Below, piece by piece: positions 44,114 to 52,040 of a stretch of 64,000 nucleotides of DNA; position 1 is the stretch's first letter, and each line of letters starts with the position of its first letter. Both the position numbers and the translations under genes were made by a program. The notes under the pieces are model-generated. The model worked only from the letters and a program-made list of their open reading frames with translations. It ran no database searches and had not been told where the DNA came from. This stretch comes from CAYRFF01 sp964423575 (GTDB lineage: Bacteria; Bacteroidota; Bacteroidia; Chitinophagales; Saprospiraceae). The stretch is from contig CAYRFF010000006.1 in NCBI GenBank assembly GCA_964423575.1, forward strand, positions 26,287 through 90,286. The letters are read 5' to 3'.

Positions 44114-46162
44114 ATGTCAGTGAGTAAAAGTATAGTTTATACCATAGCGCTATTATTAATAAGCTTGAACATAGGCCAGGCTCAGACTTATGATTCTTCT
44201 GACGATATATACGACCGCTATAGGATACTTAGCTCTACTCAAGAAAAATACAATTTTCTACAAGGTGTTCTTGAAAATAAAGATTTTCAAATCGATGCAC
44301 AATTTGCTTTTTTATTGAATGATGTCGTCAATCTAAAGTTAGCCGAAAAAGACAGCCTAGCCGCCATCGACCTACTCAATCCATTATTAAATTACTACTA
44401 TAATCGAGGAAGTCAGCCTGATTCACTACTTAATATGTATATGCGGGTTGAGCCATTTGTACAGATGCACAAGTCAAGCAAAGCCGCGGAAGTTATCGTG
44501 AATGCAGCCAATGGTTATTACGCGATAAACAACTTAAAAGAATCCTACGATCTATACATTATCGCTGCTGAGAAATATCGAGAAATAGCTGACACAATCA
44601 ATCCTATGTATGGCAGATCATATCTTTATGCTGCAGACAATGCTAATGAGATGGGTCAAATGGGGGAAGCAATACTGAACTTTAAAAAGGCAGAGGATAT
44701 TTTCAAAACTAATTCCGACACCACCAATTTCCTGTGGGCAGCTTATGGACAACTTGCACTACTCAGCAAGCTAGGGTTCTATGATGAAGCTGAGGCCAAA
44801 CAGAAAAGTCTGTTGGAAATAGCACAAAGTGCCAATGTCCAGGAAATAATCTTTGCAATTCAGACTACTGTAGTAGCTAACGGAATTAAAAACAAAAAGG
44901 ATAAAGAGGTGCGAGATGCTGCTCTTACCATGGTTCAGATATGTTCTGACTTTAATTTGTTCAATTTTTGCTACGAAGCTTATTTATCTGCTACTTCAGC
45001 CTATCTCAACCTAGGCATTATCGATTCTGCACAACTTTTCTTTGATATGTTTACCGAAATTAGCGAATCATTCAAAGCAAACAGCGTCTTAAATTCTAAC
45101 TACAAAATCTTGGCTGCCGAATTAGCTATGGCAAAAGGAGATGTTTTTGAGGCCCAGCAGATTCTGGATGAAACCTTGTCCTCCAATACTCATATTCAAC
45201 AAATTTCTTTCAAGGTAAATGCCCTAAATATCCAATACGCCATTGACACCACACTGAAGGATTATAAGAGTGCTTTTTTTCATTTAAATGAGCTCAAAAC
45301 ACTGACTGATTCACTGAATAAAGAAATGCTCAAAAATCAATTCCTTTATTATCAGACGATGTTTGAGAGTAATGAAAAGGATCAAAGGATATTTAAACAG
45401 GATGCACGAATTGCCGAAATCTCCTTAAAAGCGAGTACTGAAAGGTTTCTCTGGAGCGCAGGTTTAATCACCATTCTCACCTTGGGGATTCTTTTCTATT
45501 TCCTCTACAGAGAATTCCAAAGCAAAAAGAACAGGCAGTTGCGGGAAGAATATAACAAAGATATTCTCTCGGCTCAGGAAAATGAAAGAAAAATGATTGC
45601 GGGAAGTCTTACCAAAAATATTGAAGCCAATCTGCTGACCATAAAAGATCAATTGAAATCCGAGAGTAAGGACAGCAATGAAATCCTCGTAAATAATGCA
45701 TTGGAAGAAGTAAGGCGTATTTCGCGAAATCTACATCCATTTCTGCTGCAAAACCTCGGTCTGACTGCCGCGATCAAGCAAATGGCCGATGAAATTGAAC
45801 TCAAAGGCGACATAATCGTAGATTATAGTGTCGAGGAAGCCATTGATGACCTTCTCCCTTATGAATATAATCTCAACTTGTACAGAATTATACAAGAAGC
45901 TGTCTTTCTGGTTGCAAATTATTCAAAAACCGATGTCATAAAAATGCTCTTATACAAAAACGGAAGCAATCTTATTCTTGAGCTGATCGCATATCATGAG
46001 GACTTAATAAGGGAGTATAACAACAGAACAAGTGACCTTCTTGAGTTGAAAAAAATAAAAGAACGCGTCAAGATTTTTAATGGAAAAATGAAAATATTGC
46101 CTGAAAGTGATGTGGGTTTGAAAATCAATATTCAGGTTCCGTATAAATCGGTGCAGGCTTAA
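44114..46162 (+). CDS. TPR-containing histidine-kinase-like protein, catalytic motifs lost (paralogue 3)
   Basis: About 682 residues from the ATG at 44114 (a GTG two codons earlier is possible). Signal peptide, TPR array and membrane helix (ITILTLGILFYFLYRE) match paralogues 1 and 2. In the kinase part, the expected phospho-acceptor segment RELHDGVGQSL is GSLTKNIEANL (His to Thr502), the N box QEALSNMLKHS is QEAVFLVANYS (Asn to Leu601), the G1 motif DHGIGF reads AYHEDLI, and the G2 GIGM reads LLEL. So every ATP-binding and phosphotransfer motif is gone while the fold-determining residues (NLYRIIQEA, IKERVKIFNGK) persist. It is probably a pseudokinase, perhaps modulating its paralogues by heterodimerisation (inference). 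Confidence 0.88.
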   Translation: MSVSKSIVYTIALLLISLNIGQAQTYDSSDDIYDRYRILSSTQEKYNFLQGVLENKDFQIDAQFAFLLNDVVNLKLAEKDSLAAIDLLNPLLNYYYNRGSQPDSLLNMYMRVEPFVQMHKSSKAAEVIVNAANGYYAINNLKESYDLYIIAAEKYREIADTINPMYGRSYLYAADNANEMGQMGEAILNFKKAEDIFKTNSDTTNFLWAAYGQLALLSKLGFYDEAEAKQKSLLEIAQSANVQEIIFAIQTTVVANGIKNKKDKEVRDAALTMVQICSDFNLFNFCYEAYLSATSAYLNLGIIDSAQLFFDMFTEISESFKANSVLNSNYKILAAELAMAKGDVFEAQQILDETLSSNTHIQQISFKVNALNIQYAIDTTLKDYKSAFFHLNELKTLTDSLNKEMLKNQFLYYQTMFESNEKDQRIFKQDARIAEISLKASTERFLWSAGLITILTLGILFYFLYREFQSKKNRQLREEYNKDILSAQENERKMIAGSLTKNIEANLLTIKDQLKSESKDSNEILVNNALEEVRRISRNLHPFLLQNLGLTAAIKQMADEIELKGDIIVDYSVEEAIDDLLPYEYNLNLYRIIQEAVFLVANYSKTDVIKMLLYKNGSNLILELIAYHEDLIREYNNRTSDLLELKKIKERVKIFNGKMKILPESDVGLKINIQVPYKSVQA

Positions 46163-46704
46163 TAAAGTCTGATGGATCGATAAATGTTATCCATTCTATA
46201 AGAAGCTTCCCGGTTATGTGTGGGATAAATAACTGCAATCAATAAAATTTTGTCCATATCCGCAGCAATCAGAATCTTCATCGAGTTTCTTTCATTGCGA
46301 AAGTACGCTTCGCCGCTATACTCAAGGCCATAAAATGTTCCACTGCGATAATTTGACTTGTTGACATACTCAACATTCAGATCAAGGCGCCGCCTGAGCT
46401 CCATAAACACTTTCTCAGTAAACTCATCAACATCAAATGTCATTGTGCCCTCATAGAACGATTGAAAAACAATCCCATATTCTCCCTCATCACTCAAAAA
46501 ACCGGAGGATTGCGGTCGCTTAAGCTGAATCTCCCAGTCTTCAGGTAATTTTATGTTAAAATCGATGTTCCGCATAGGGTAAGGCGATTCAAGTCTGATA
46601 TCTCCTACACTATAGGATTGATAATCCAGCATAGTCTGGGCTTTTAACCCAAAAGAAATAAAAACCAGAATCTGCAGTATCAATATTTTGTAGACAATCT
46701 TCAA
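46159..46704 (-). CDS. Hypothetical secreted protein (PsbP/DUF1795-like fold suspected)
   Basis: About 181 residues if it starts at the TTG at 46704, directly before the signal peptide (LKIVYKILILQILVFISFGLKAQ); the frame extends to an ATG at 46806, but that adds a leader overlapping the divergent gene. The mature part (FNIKLPEDWEIQLKRP, FYGLEYSGEAYF, KILIAADMDKILLIAVIYP, IYRSIRL) has the strand order of small PsbP/LpqN-like lipid or protein-binding domains; this is a guess from pattern. It overlaps the stop of kinase paralogue 3 (convergent). Confidence 0.6.
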   Translation of the reverse strand: MKIVYKILILQILVFISFGLKAQTMLDYQSYSVGDIRLESPYPMRNIDFNIKLPEDWEIQLKRPQSSGFLSDEGEYGIVFQSFYEGTMTFDVDEFTEKVFMELRRRLDLNVEYVNKSNYRSGTFYGLEYSGEAYFRNERNSMKILIAADMDKILLIAVIYPTHNREASYRMDNIYRSIRLY

Positions 46705-46761
46705 TGTTGTTGATTTTATATATCCTATACTATTAAACTCGCTAATCAGGACAATTCTTAT

Positions 46762-46773
46762 ATTTGCGTAAGC
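46762..46773 (+). repeat. Dispersed 12-mer, copy 14 (N=T)
   Basis: Exact copy 13 bp upstream of the lipoprotein gene at 46787. With the preceding TAT it forms TATATTTG (46759-46766), a good -7-like element. Confidence 0.85.
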
Positions 46774-46786
46774 AAAAATAATATTT

Positions 46787-47275
46787 ATGAAAATCTTCTC
46801 ATACATTTTTCTGTTTATGTCTCTGGCTCTCTTGGTTCAGTGCAAGTCCGATCCCGTTTCTGATTGGGAAGAAATCAATCTACTGGAATATGGCGCAACC
46901 GTTAAAATTAAAGCACCTAAGACTGTGAAGGTTAAAGCAGGTAAATTAATGGACATAAAAGATATCGTCCTTATAGACAGTCTCAGCGACTATAATCTGC
47001 AGATTTACGTTTCTGATGCTATGCTGGGTGGAATAGATCAGAGTCTTAATAGTTTAAAATCCGATCTAAAGGATGAACCGTATTTCGGTGAAATAATTGA
47101 GGAATTCCCTCAGGGCTTTATCTTTAACACACACCTTGATTCGAGTACAACTTCTTATGATTTCAGGTATCTTGAGAAAAAGGGGGATAAAGAAATTCAA
47201 TTCCAGATGGGCATCGTGGGGATTCACTCCCTAGAGATGGTCGAGAAAGTACTTGCAGGAATAAAGCAAGATTAA
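46787..47275 (+). CDS. Hypothetical lipoprotein
   Basis: A 162-residue protein whose N-terminus MKIFSYIFLFMSLALLVQC ends in a lipobox (LLVQC), so lipidated at Cys19. The mature part is beta-rich; the family is unknown. It is divergently arranged with the secreted protein at 46159-46704, and both may share a regulatory region that contains copy 14 of the dispersed motif. Confidence 0.65.
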   Translation: MKIFSYIFLFMSLALLVQCKSDPVSDWEEINLLEYGATVKIKAPKTVKVKAGKLMDIKDIVLIDSLSDYNLQIYVSDAMLGGIDQSLNSLKSDLKDEPYFGEIIEEFPQGFIFNTHLDSSTTSYDFRYLEKKGDKEIQFQMGIVGIHSLEMVEKVLAGIKQD

Positions 47276-47308
47276 TAATTCTGTTTTCAGCTCATTGTTT
47301 AAAAAGAT

Positions 47309-47345
47309 AAGGAGGTAGCATACATCATTGTACAACTACCTCCTT
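47309..47345 (-). terminator. Rho-independent terminator of tRNA-Leu
   Basis: Perfect 10-bp stem (AAGGAGGTAG and its complement), 17-nt loop, followed on the minus strand by ATCTTTTT. It lies 18 bp beyond the tRNA 3' end. Confidence 0.8.
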
Positions 47346-47363
47346 GTATCCACTTCATCTCGG

Positions 47364-47449
<86 letters not shown>

Positions 47450-47473
47450 ATTTCGATTATTCTTTACAGAACA

Positions 47474-47481
47474 CAAACATA
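47474..47481 (-). promoter_or_regulatory. -7 promoter element TATGTTTG upstream of tRNA-Leu
   Basis: Minus-strand TAnnTTTG match 25 bp before the tRNA 5' end, a suitable place. No -33 TTTG at the right spacing. Confidence 0.4.
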
Positions 47482-47581
47482 AGTAATTTGGTTTTCTTAT
47501 TCTATTTAACTTAAAAAGATTTTTTCTGCGAGTTCATTTTATTTTCCTTTGAAAAGATTTATATATTATAAATAAATTTAA

Positions 47582-47589
47582 TATATTTG
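47582..47589 (+). promoter_or_regulatory. -7-like element TATATTTG before a 30-codon ORF
   Basis: Full TAnnTTTG match, 8 bp upstream of the ATG at 47597. A TTTG lies 30 bp further upstream, beyond normal spacing. Confidence 0.35.
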
Positions 47590-47596
47590 CCTCATT

Positions 47597-47689
47597 ATGG
47601 ACTTGTTTTTACTGATTTGCGTTATAATTCTGCTATTAATTGTAAGCCTGCAACTAGCAATTAAAAAAGATCAAAAACAAAGTGTTTGA
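47597..47689 (+). CDS. Candidate 30-residue single-pass membrane protein
   Basis: An ATG-to-TGA frame encoding MDLFLLICVIILLLIVSLQ followed by a basic tail (LAIKKDQKQSV). The first 21 residues form one strongly hydrophobic helix and the lysine-rich tail fits the positive-inside rule, giving N-out/C-in. It has no long-ORF competition on either strand and lies directly behind a TATATTTG box. It is too short to judge by composition alone, so a chance ORF is possible. The promoter of the candidate small RNA begins in its stop codon. Confidence 0.4.
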   Translation: MDLFLLICVIILLLIVSLQLAIKKDQKQSV

Positions 47690-47715
47690 ATATATCAAAT
47701 TACTTTGTAGATTTG
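47685..47715 (+). promoter_or_regulatory. Bacteroidota-type promoter TTTG-N19-TAGATTTG
   Basis: TTTG at 47685-47688, a 19-bp spacer and TAGATTTG at 47708-47715: an exact match to both boxes and the preferred spacing of the primary-sigma promoter in Bacteroidota. It is the best promoter in the window, yet no protein gene follows; a hairpin series and a terminator do. Confidence 0.65.
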
Positions 47716-47720
47716 TGATG

Positions 47721-47812
47721 GTACATTTAGTTATGTACTAAAATAAGTCGTTTTCTTATTTTGAGACCTTAGTCGAAAAAGCCTGAATTAGAATGCTGAT
47801 TCAGGCTTTTCG
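47721..47812 (+). ncRNA. Candidate small RNA with three hairpins
   Basis: Starting just after the TTTG-N19-TAGATTTG promoter, the ~92-nt segment has three consecutive perfect stems: GTACAT/ATGTAC (47721-47738), AAAATAAG/CTTATTTT (47740-47762) and a 12-bp terminal stem AAAAGCCTGAAT/ATTCAGGCTTTT (47777-47810) followed by a T-rich stretch, a Rho-independent terminator. No open frame of length is present. It matches no RNA family I know (not 6S, 4.5S, tmRNA or RNase P). A downstream ABC-transporter gene ends at 47921 on the other strand, so the last stem could also be a shared terminator. Confidence 0.5.
47777..47810. terminator. Bidirectional terminator (candidate sRNA / ABC transporter operon)
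   Basis: 12-bp perfect stem with a 10-nt loop, A-run on the left and T-run on the right. It can end both the plus-strand RNA and the minus-strand mlaE-mlaF transcript. Confidence 0.75.
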
Positions 47813-47920
47813 CATTTTTATAAGTCCCTCCCCTGATGTCAACATTAGGAATTGCTCTGCAACAGATAACCTGTTACAGAATCAAAGACTACAGTAGCCC
47901 TATATTAATATTATTTCAGC

Positions 47921-48706
47921 TTAATTATTGTGGTCGCCTTCCTGCTCATATTTCATAGCTTCATCTCTTAGCCGTTGCAGGAATGGAGAAGCGAAGATGA
48001 ATTCTTGCAGATCTTTATTTCCATGCTTCAAGACTTCATTTTTATTTCCTACCCATACGAGTTTACCCTGTTGCAACAAGGCTATTTTCTCACCAATTTC
48101 CATTACAGAACTCATATCGTGTGTATTAATCACCGTTGTCATCTGATTTTCCACAGTTATTTCATGGATGAGCTTATCTATCAGGATACTACTTTTTGGG
48201 TCGAGTCCAGAGTTGGGCTCATCACAGAAAAGAAATTTAGGCTTCATAACTATAGCGCGTGCTATCCCAACTCTTTTCTGCATCCCTCCGGAAATCTCCG
48301 AAGGATACAGGTGGTTGATTCCATCCAGGTCAACGCGTTCCAGGCATTCATTAATCCGGTATAGTTTTTCCTTTCTCGTCATCGAGGTAAACATATCTAG
48401 CGGGAAGCTGATATTGTGTTCTACTGTCATGGAATCAAAGAGTGCAGAGCCCTGAAACAGCATTCCAGTCTGCATTCTTATATGGCGCAGCCTTTTTTTA
48501 TTGAGCGTCAGGAAATCCGTGTCACCATACCAAATTTTCCCCTTATCAGGTTTCATAAGTCCGACGAGTATTTTCAGTAAAACGGTCTTCCCGGCTCCGG
48601 ATTTCCCTATAATGAGATTGGTCTTTCCTTCATCAAAAGTCAGGTTAATGCCTTTCAGAACCTCATTCTCATCAAATGATTTATATATATTCTCAATCTT
48701 TATCAT
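47921..48706 (-). CDS. ABC transporter ATP-binding protein, MlaF-like
   Basis: A 261-residue ATPase with Walker A GKSGAGKT (residues 34-41), signature EISGGMQKRVGIARAI, Walker B FLFCDEPNSGLD and the H-loop INTHDMSSVMEIG. The ISGGM signature and GLDPKSS sequence are typical of the MlaF/Ttg2A family that powers phospholipid trafficking between inner and outer membranes. It overlaps the MlaE-type permease gene by 4 bp. The MCE-domain protein (MlaD) and further subunits are not next to it in this window. Confidence 0.9.
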   Translation of the reverse strand: MIKIENIYKSFDENEVLKGINLTFDEGKTNLIIGKSGAGKTVLLKILVGLMKPDKGKIWYGDTDFLTLNKKRLRHIRMQTGMLFQGSALFDSMTVEHNISFPLDMFTSMTRKEKLYRINECLERVDLDGINHLYPSEISGGMQKRVGIARAIVMKPKFLFCDEPNSGLDPKSSILIDKLIHEITVENQMTTVINTHDMSSVMEIGEKIALLQQGKLVWVGNKNEVLKHGNKDLQEFIFASPFLQRLRDEAMKYEQEGDHNN

Positions 48707-49449
48707 GCCGTCAAGACAATTGCTATCAAATAATCCGCAAAAAGTATCAATATATCACTGAAAACAACCGCATTGGTACTAGCTTTCCCTAGCTCTACAC
48801 TTCCCCCTTTCACATTATATCCCTGAAAACATGAGACAGTCGTAAGAATAAAGGCAAATACCACAGCCTTTACACTCATCATAAAAACATTATACGGCAC
48901 ATAGAAAGACCGTAAACCCTGAATATATTCCCCCGACGTAAAATATCCCGTAGGCACAGTCGCAATATAAGCACCGCCTATACTGATTATCGCCGCAAGG
49001 AAAACAAGCATAGGTATCATAATCACAGCAGCAACAACTCTGGGTAGGATAAGGTACGCAGCCGTATTCACACCCATAATCTCCATCGCATCAATATGTT
49101 CTTTCAAGCGCATACCCCCGATTTCCGAAGCCATACTTGAACCCACTTTACCGGCGAGTACAAGACTGGTAATTGTAGGAGCAAGCTCAATAATCGTCAT
49201 ATCACGGATAATATACCCGATATAAAACTTAGGGATCAAGGTACCACTGAGCTGATAGGCAAATTGCACAGCCGTCACAGCTCCGATAAATATGGAGATA
49301 AGGATAACGATAGTCAGAGAGCCCAATCCAATCTCATCCATCTGTCGTACCGTTTCCTTCCAGTACACCCTGAATTTCTCAGGTCGACTAAATGCTTGCC
49401 TGAGCAACAGAAGATAATTCCCAAAACTATGTAATATCGATTTCAGCAT
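48703..49449 (-). CDS. MlaE-like permease of a lipid ABC transporter
   Basis: A 248-residue inner-membrane protein of the MlaE/DUF140 family with five or six hydrophobic segments. Conserved blocks are YRVYWKETVRQMDEIGLGSLTIV-like start, LAPTITSLVLAGKVGSSMASEIGGMRLKEHIDAMEIMGVN (the family signature region), and the final TKAVVFAFILTTVSCFQGYNVKGG. It forms the membrane domain with the ATPase that follows; together they probably move phospholipids or related lipids across the envelope. Confidence 0.92.
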   Translation of the reverse strand: MLKSILHSFGNYLLLLRQAFSRPEKFRVYWKETVRQMDEIGLGSLTIVILISIFIGAVTAVQFAYQLSGTLIPKFYIGYIIRDMTIIELAPTITSLVLAGKVGSSMASEIGGMRLKEHIDAMEIMGVNTAAYLILPRVVAAVIMIPMLVFLAAIISIGGAYIATVPTGYFTSGEYIQGLRSFYVPYNVFMMSVKAVVFAFILTTVSCFQGYNVKGGSVELGKASTNAVVFSDILILFADYLIAIVLTA

Positions 49450-49936
49450 AAAAGCTATTCTCAGTTTCCCACAAAGTAACGGAAAATAAAGAATTTAGGT
49501 ACTGATTTTCATCTTTCTCTTTATGCTTCCGCAAATATTTATCATTTATTTCTCGCTTCTTACCGCGGCATAACATATAAATTCAAGTTCATGAATAATA
49601 GTCAATATGACAACAAGTATTGATCCACCTCTAATTATCTTCCCATTAAGCATAATTTCTCTCCACAATCTATATTAAAATCATCATTACGTATATTTCA
49701 TCTGCTTTTCTGTAACCTATTCGACCATATTGGCATCTTATTTGTAACTCTTAAGACGAGAAAAGAGAGAAAAACTTAAGCTGAATTGAAATAATATATA
49801 TATCCCTTAATCCGTTGATTATCACACAACAATCTGAGGGTAAATTGAGTTACATAATCAGACGAAAGAAGAATAGAAACACCCGTGACCTCTGGCAGGT
49901 TAAACGGGATACACAACAACAACAAATTTATAAACC
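49450..49936. other. Non-coding region between mlaE and a small ORF
   Basis: About 490 AT-rich bases without a convincing gene. It contains copy 15 of the dispersed 12-mer (49525-49536). No clear -33/-7 pair, riboswitch or terminator was seen. Confidence 0.45.
49525..49536 (-). repeat. Dispersed 12-mer, copy 15 (N=G)
   Basis: Exact minus-strand copy in the gap 76 bp upstream of the mlaE start. Confidence 0.85.
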
Positions 49937-50176
49937 ATGAAATCGCTACAAACAGCCTCAACTATCGTTTTCTTAATGCTTGCGCTACCAACCCTTTGGT
50001 TTTTCTCAGGGGGTGACGGTGACATTCACCATATTGAAAAGCCTGCAATAGATAGTACAGAATTAAAAATCAATCTTGAAAAGAAAGCCATAGAAGATAA
50101 ATCAGCTTCTATACATTCCTACTTTAAGGCTTCTGAATCATACGGAGATCTAGCTCTGGTTGAAAATCTACGATAG
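49937..50176 (+). CDS. Small hypothetical membrane or secreted protein
   Basis: 79 residues, ATG start after an A-rich leader (ACAACAACAACAAATTT). A hydrophobic N-terminal segment (TASTIVFLMLALPTLWFF) is followed by a Gly-Asp turn and a charged, helical C-terminal part. It could be a signal-anchored small protein. The family is unknown. The opposite-strand frame over its start (49776-49961) is not credible. Confidence 0.5.
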   Translation: MKSLQTASTIVFLMLALPTLWFFSGGDGDIHHIEKPAIDSTELKINLEKKAIEDKSASIHSYFKASESYGDLALVENLR

Positions 50177-50282
50177 CCGTTAATCCCAACGGTCGGGTTT
50201 CTGCTATTCGTTATTTTCATGGTTTTACGGATGTAGAAACGCAGGTTCTCTATCAGACTCGTCTATTTCTATTCCATTAAAC

Positions 50283-52040
50283 TTATGCCTTTGCTCTGCT
50301 GAAATATGTAGATATGTTAGTAATAAGGAGCAACAACAAGAGAATTCCACACGATTTACCTACGATATCTCCTGTACGAGCATAGATTGTAAGTTTATCT
50401 CTCAGCAGGACTTTTGCGTTGATGTATGTGCGTTCACCGTATTTAGTGGCGTGCAAGACATTTCCACGTGCATTAATGACCGAAGAAATACCGGTATTGG
50501 CAGAGCGCACTACATCGCGACCGAGCTCAATAGCCAGTAGTCGCGCAAAGGCGTTGTGTTGCCTGTAACCAAATGTATCGCCCCACCAACCATCATTGGT
50601 CATGATTGCAAGCACTTTTCCTCCCCGCCTGACAAATCCGGTTGCATATTCCGGATAGATACTCTCATAGCAGATTAAAGGAGCAACCTCGGCCTTACCA
50701 AGGCTAAACACGGAGGGTTCTTTCTGTGGCTCAAATCCCGTTACACTGCCGCCCAGCACATCCACGAGCGGCTTTATAAAAAACAGATACTTGCTGTACG
50801 GAAAGATTTCTGCTCCGGGAACAAATCTCGATTTAAAATACTCCTGATGCTGACTTCCATCATATACGACTGCGGAATTCTGCACCTGATAATAGGAGGT
50901 GTCTCCCCTGCTAACAAAGCTTCTCGTGTATCTGCCTTTCTCAGAACTATCAATAAATCTATACGACTCCAATCCCATTATCAGCACTGTGTTTTCATGC
51001 TCATTGAGCCAGCCATTTATACGGCGTATCGGAGTCTGATTATCAAAATCCGATAATTCCATATTGTCAAAAACAGTTTCAGGTAGCAATACATAATCGG
51101 TAGAATCCTCAACCGCCTCAGACATTAATTCGATGATTTCCCGCAGCTGAATTGATTGCGCTATGTCAAATTTTTCATAATGTGGTTCATAATTCGGCTG
51201 GATGATAGAGAAGTTTACCTTCTCCAGCCCTTTTTCGCTAAAACTAAAATACTGAACAAGGCTGATGGCTATAGGCAGCAACAAAATGGCAGCAGGAATT
51301 TGTAATTCTTTTTGTAATGACTTGCTTTTATCTCTTCGAAAAAACATTTGCGAAAGCAGATAATTCATCATAAGCACCCATACAGTCCCGCCCAGCACAC
51401 CTGTAATGGAAAACCACTGGATAAATGCCGGGACATTGGCAAATGAGTTTCCCAGTGTCAGCCAAGGCCAGCTTATTTCCCAGTTGAGATGCCCATACTC
51501 AAAGGCTACCCACGGCACAATCCATACGAGGATATGCCAGCGTCGGGACAAGCGCTGTGTGCTCCATGCTGCAAAGAGAAATGGCAGCAACATGAAAAAG
51601 GAATTTAGCCATATCGCCACCATTCCAGGAAATAATGCGGAATTGCAGACCCAGAAAGTGGTCAATAAATTCCACACTACAAAGCCGTTATATGTATACC
51701 AGGCAAATTTTCTCATAGCGGCCGGATCACCGACTGATTTCAACTCATACCATATATATAACAACGGTACAAGGGCAAGAAAAATCAGCAGTGGAAAGGG
51801 AAATGGCGGAAAAGATAATGTGAGTAATACTCCGGAGGAAGTCGAGAGCAGCAAATACTTTTGCGCAAGCGCATCCCTGCGTTTACGCATGCTGACCAGA
51901 AGTATTATAATAGCCCAAAAACTGAGTAAAAACAGAAGACTCCAATATTCCCAGAGGAGAATAGTACTCAATTGCCAACCTGATATTGTCAGAGTGACTA
52001 AAAATAATACAAGTAAACCAATACGTATTTTATCAGACAT
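50283..52040 (-). CDS. lnt: Apolipoprotein N-acyltransferase
   Basis: Last enzyme of lipoprotein maturation, acylating the N-terminal Cys of lipoproteins in the inner membrane. A membrane part (residues ~1-240, seven to eight segments) is followed by a nitrilase-like domain with the catalytic Glu in LLPETVFD, Lys region, and the catalytic Cys in PLICYESIYPEYATGF. 585 residues is slightly longer than E. coli Lnt (512), within the range for Bacteroidota. Its stop/start overlaps metG, so they form an operon. Consistent with the many lipoproteins here. Two copies of the dispersed 12-mer are internal. Confidence 0.9.
   Translation of the reverse strand: MSDKIRIGLLVLFLVTLTISGWQLSTILLWEYWSLLFLLSFWAIIILLVSMRKRRDALAQKYLLLSTSSGVLLTLSFPPFPFPLLIFLALVPLLYIWYELKSVGDPAAMRKFAWYTYNGFVVWNLLTTFWVCNSALFPGMVAIWLNSFFMLLPFLFAAWSTQRLSRRWHILVWIVPWVAFEYGHLNWEISWPWLTLGNSFANVPAFIQWFSITGVLGGTVWVLMMNYLLSQMFFRRDKSKSLQKELQIPAAILLLPIAISLVQYFSFSEKGLEKVNFSIIQPNYEPHYEKFDIAQSIQLREIIELMSEAVEDSTDYVLLPETVFDNMELSDFDNQTPIRRINGWLNEHENTVLIMGLESYRFIDSSEKGRYTRSFVSRGDTSYYQVQNSAVVYDGSQHQEYFKSRFVPGAEIFPYSKYLFFIKPLVDVLGGSVTGFEPQKEPSVFSLGKAEVAPLICYESIYPEYATGFVRRGGKVLAIMTNDGWWGDTFGYRQHNAFARLLAIELGRDVVRSANTGISSVINARGNVLHATKYGERTYINAKVLLRDKLTIYARTGDIVGKSCGILLLLLLITNISTYFSRAKA
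51346..51357 (+). repeat. Dispersed 12-mer, copy 16 (N=A)
   Basis: Exact plus-strand copy within the minus-strand lnt gene (encodes LLSQMF). Confidence 0.85.
51859..51870 (+). repeat. Dispersed 12-mer, one-mismatch copy (TTTTGCGCAAGC)
   Basis: Same first-base change (A to T) as the copy at 5888; inside lnt, encoding ALAQKY. Confidence 0.6.

Noticed and set aside
49776..49961. Minus-strand ORF overlapping the start of the 79-residue gene
   Set aside because: It overlaps the start of a better candidate and has no conserved motif; hydrophobicity alone is not enough.
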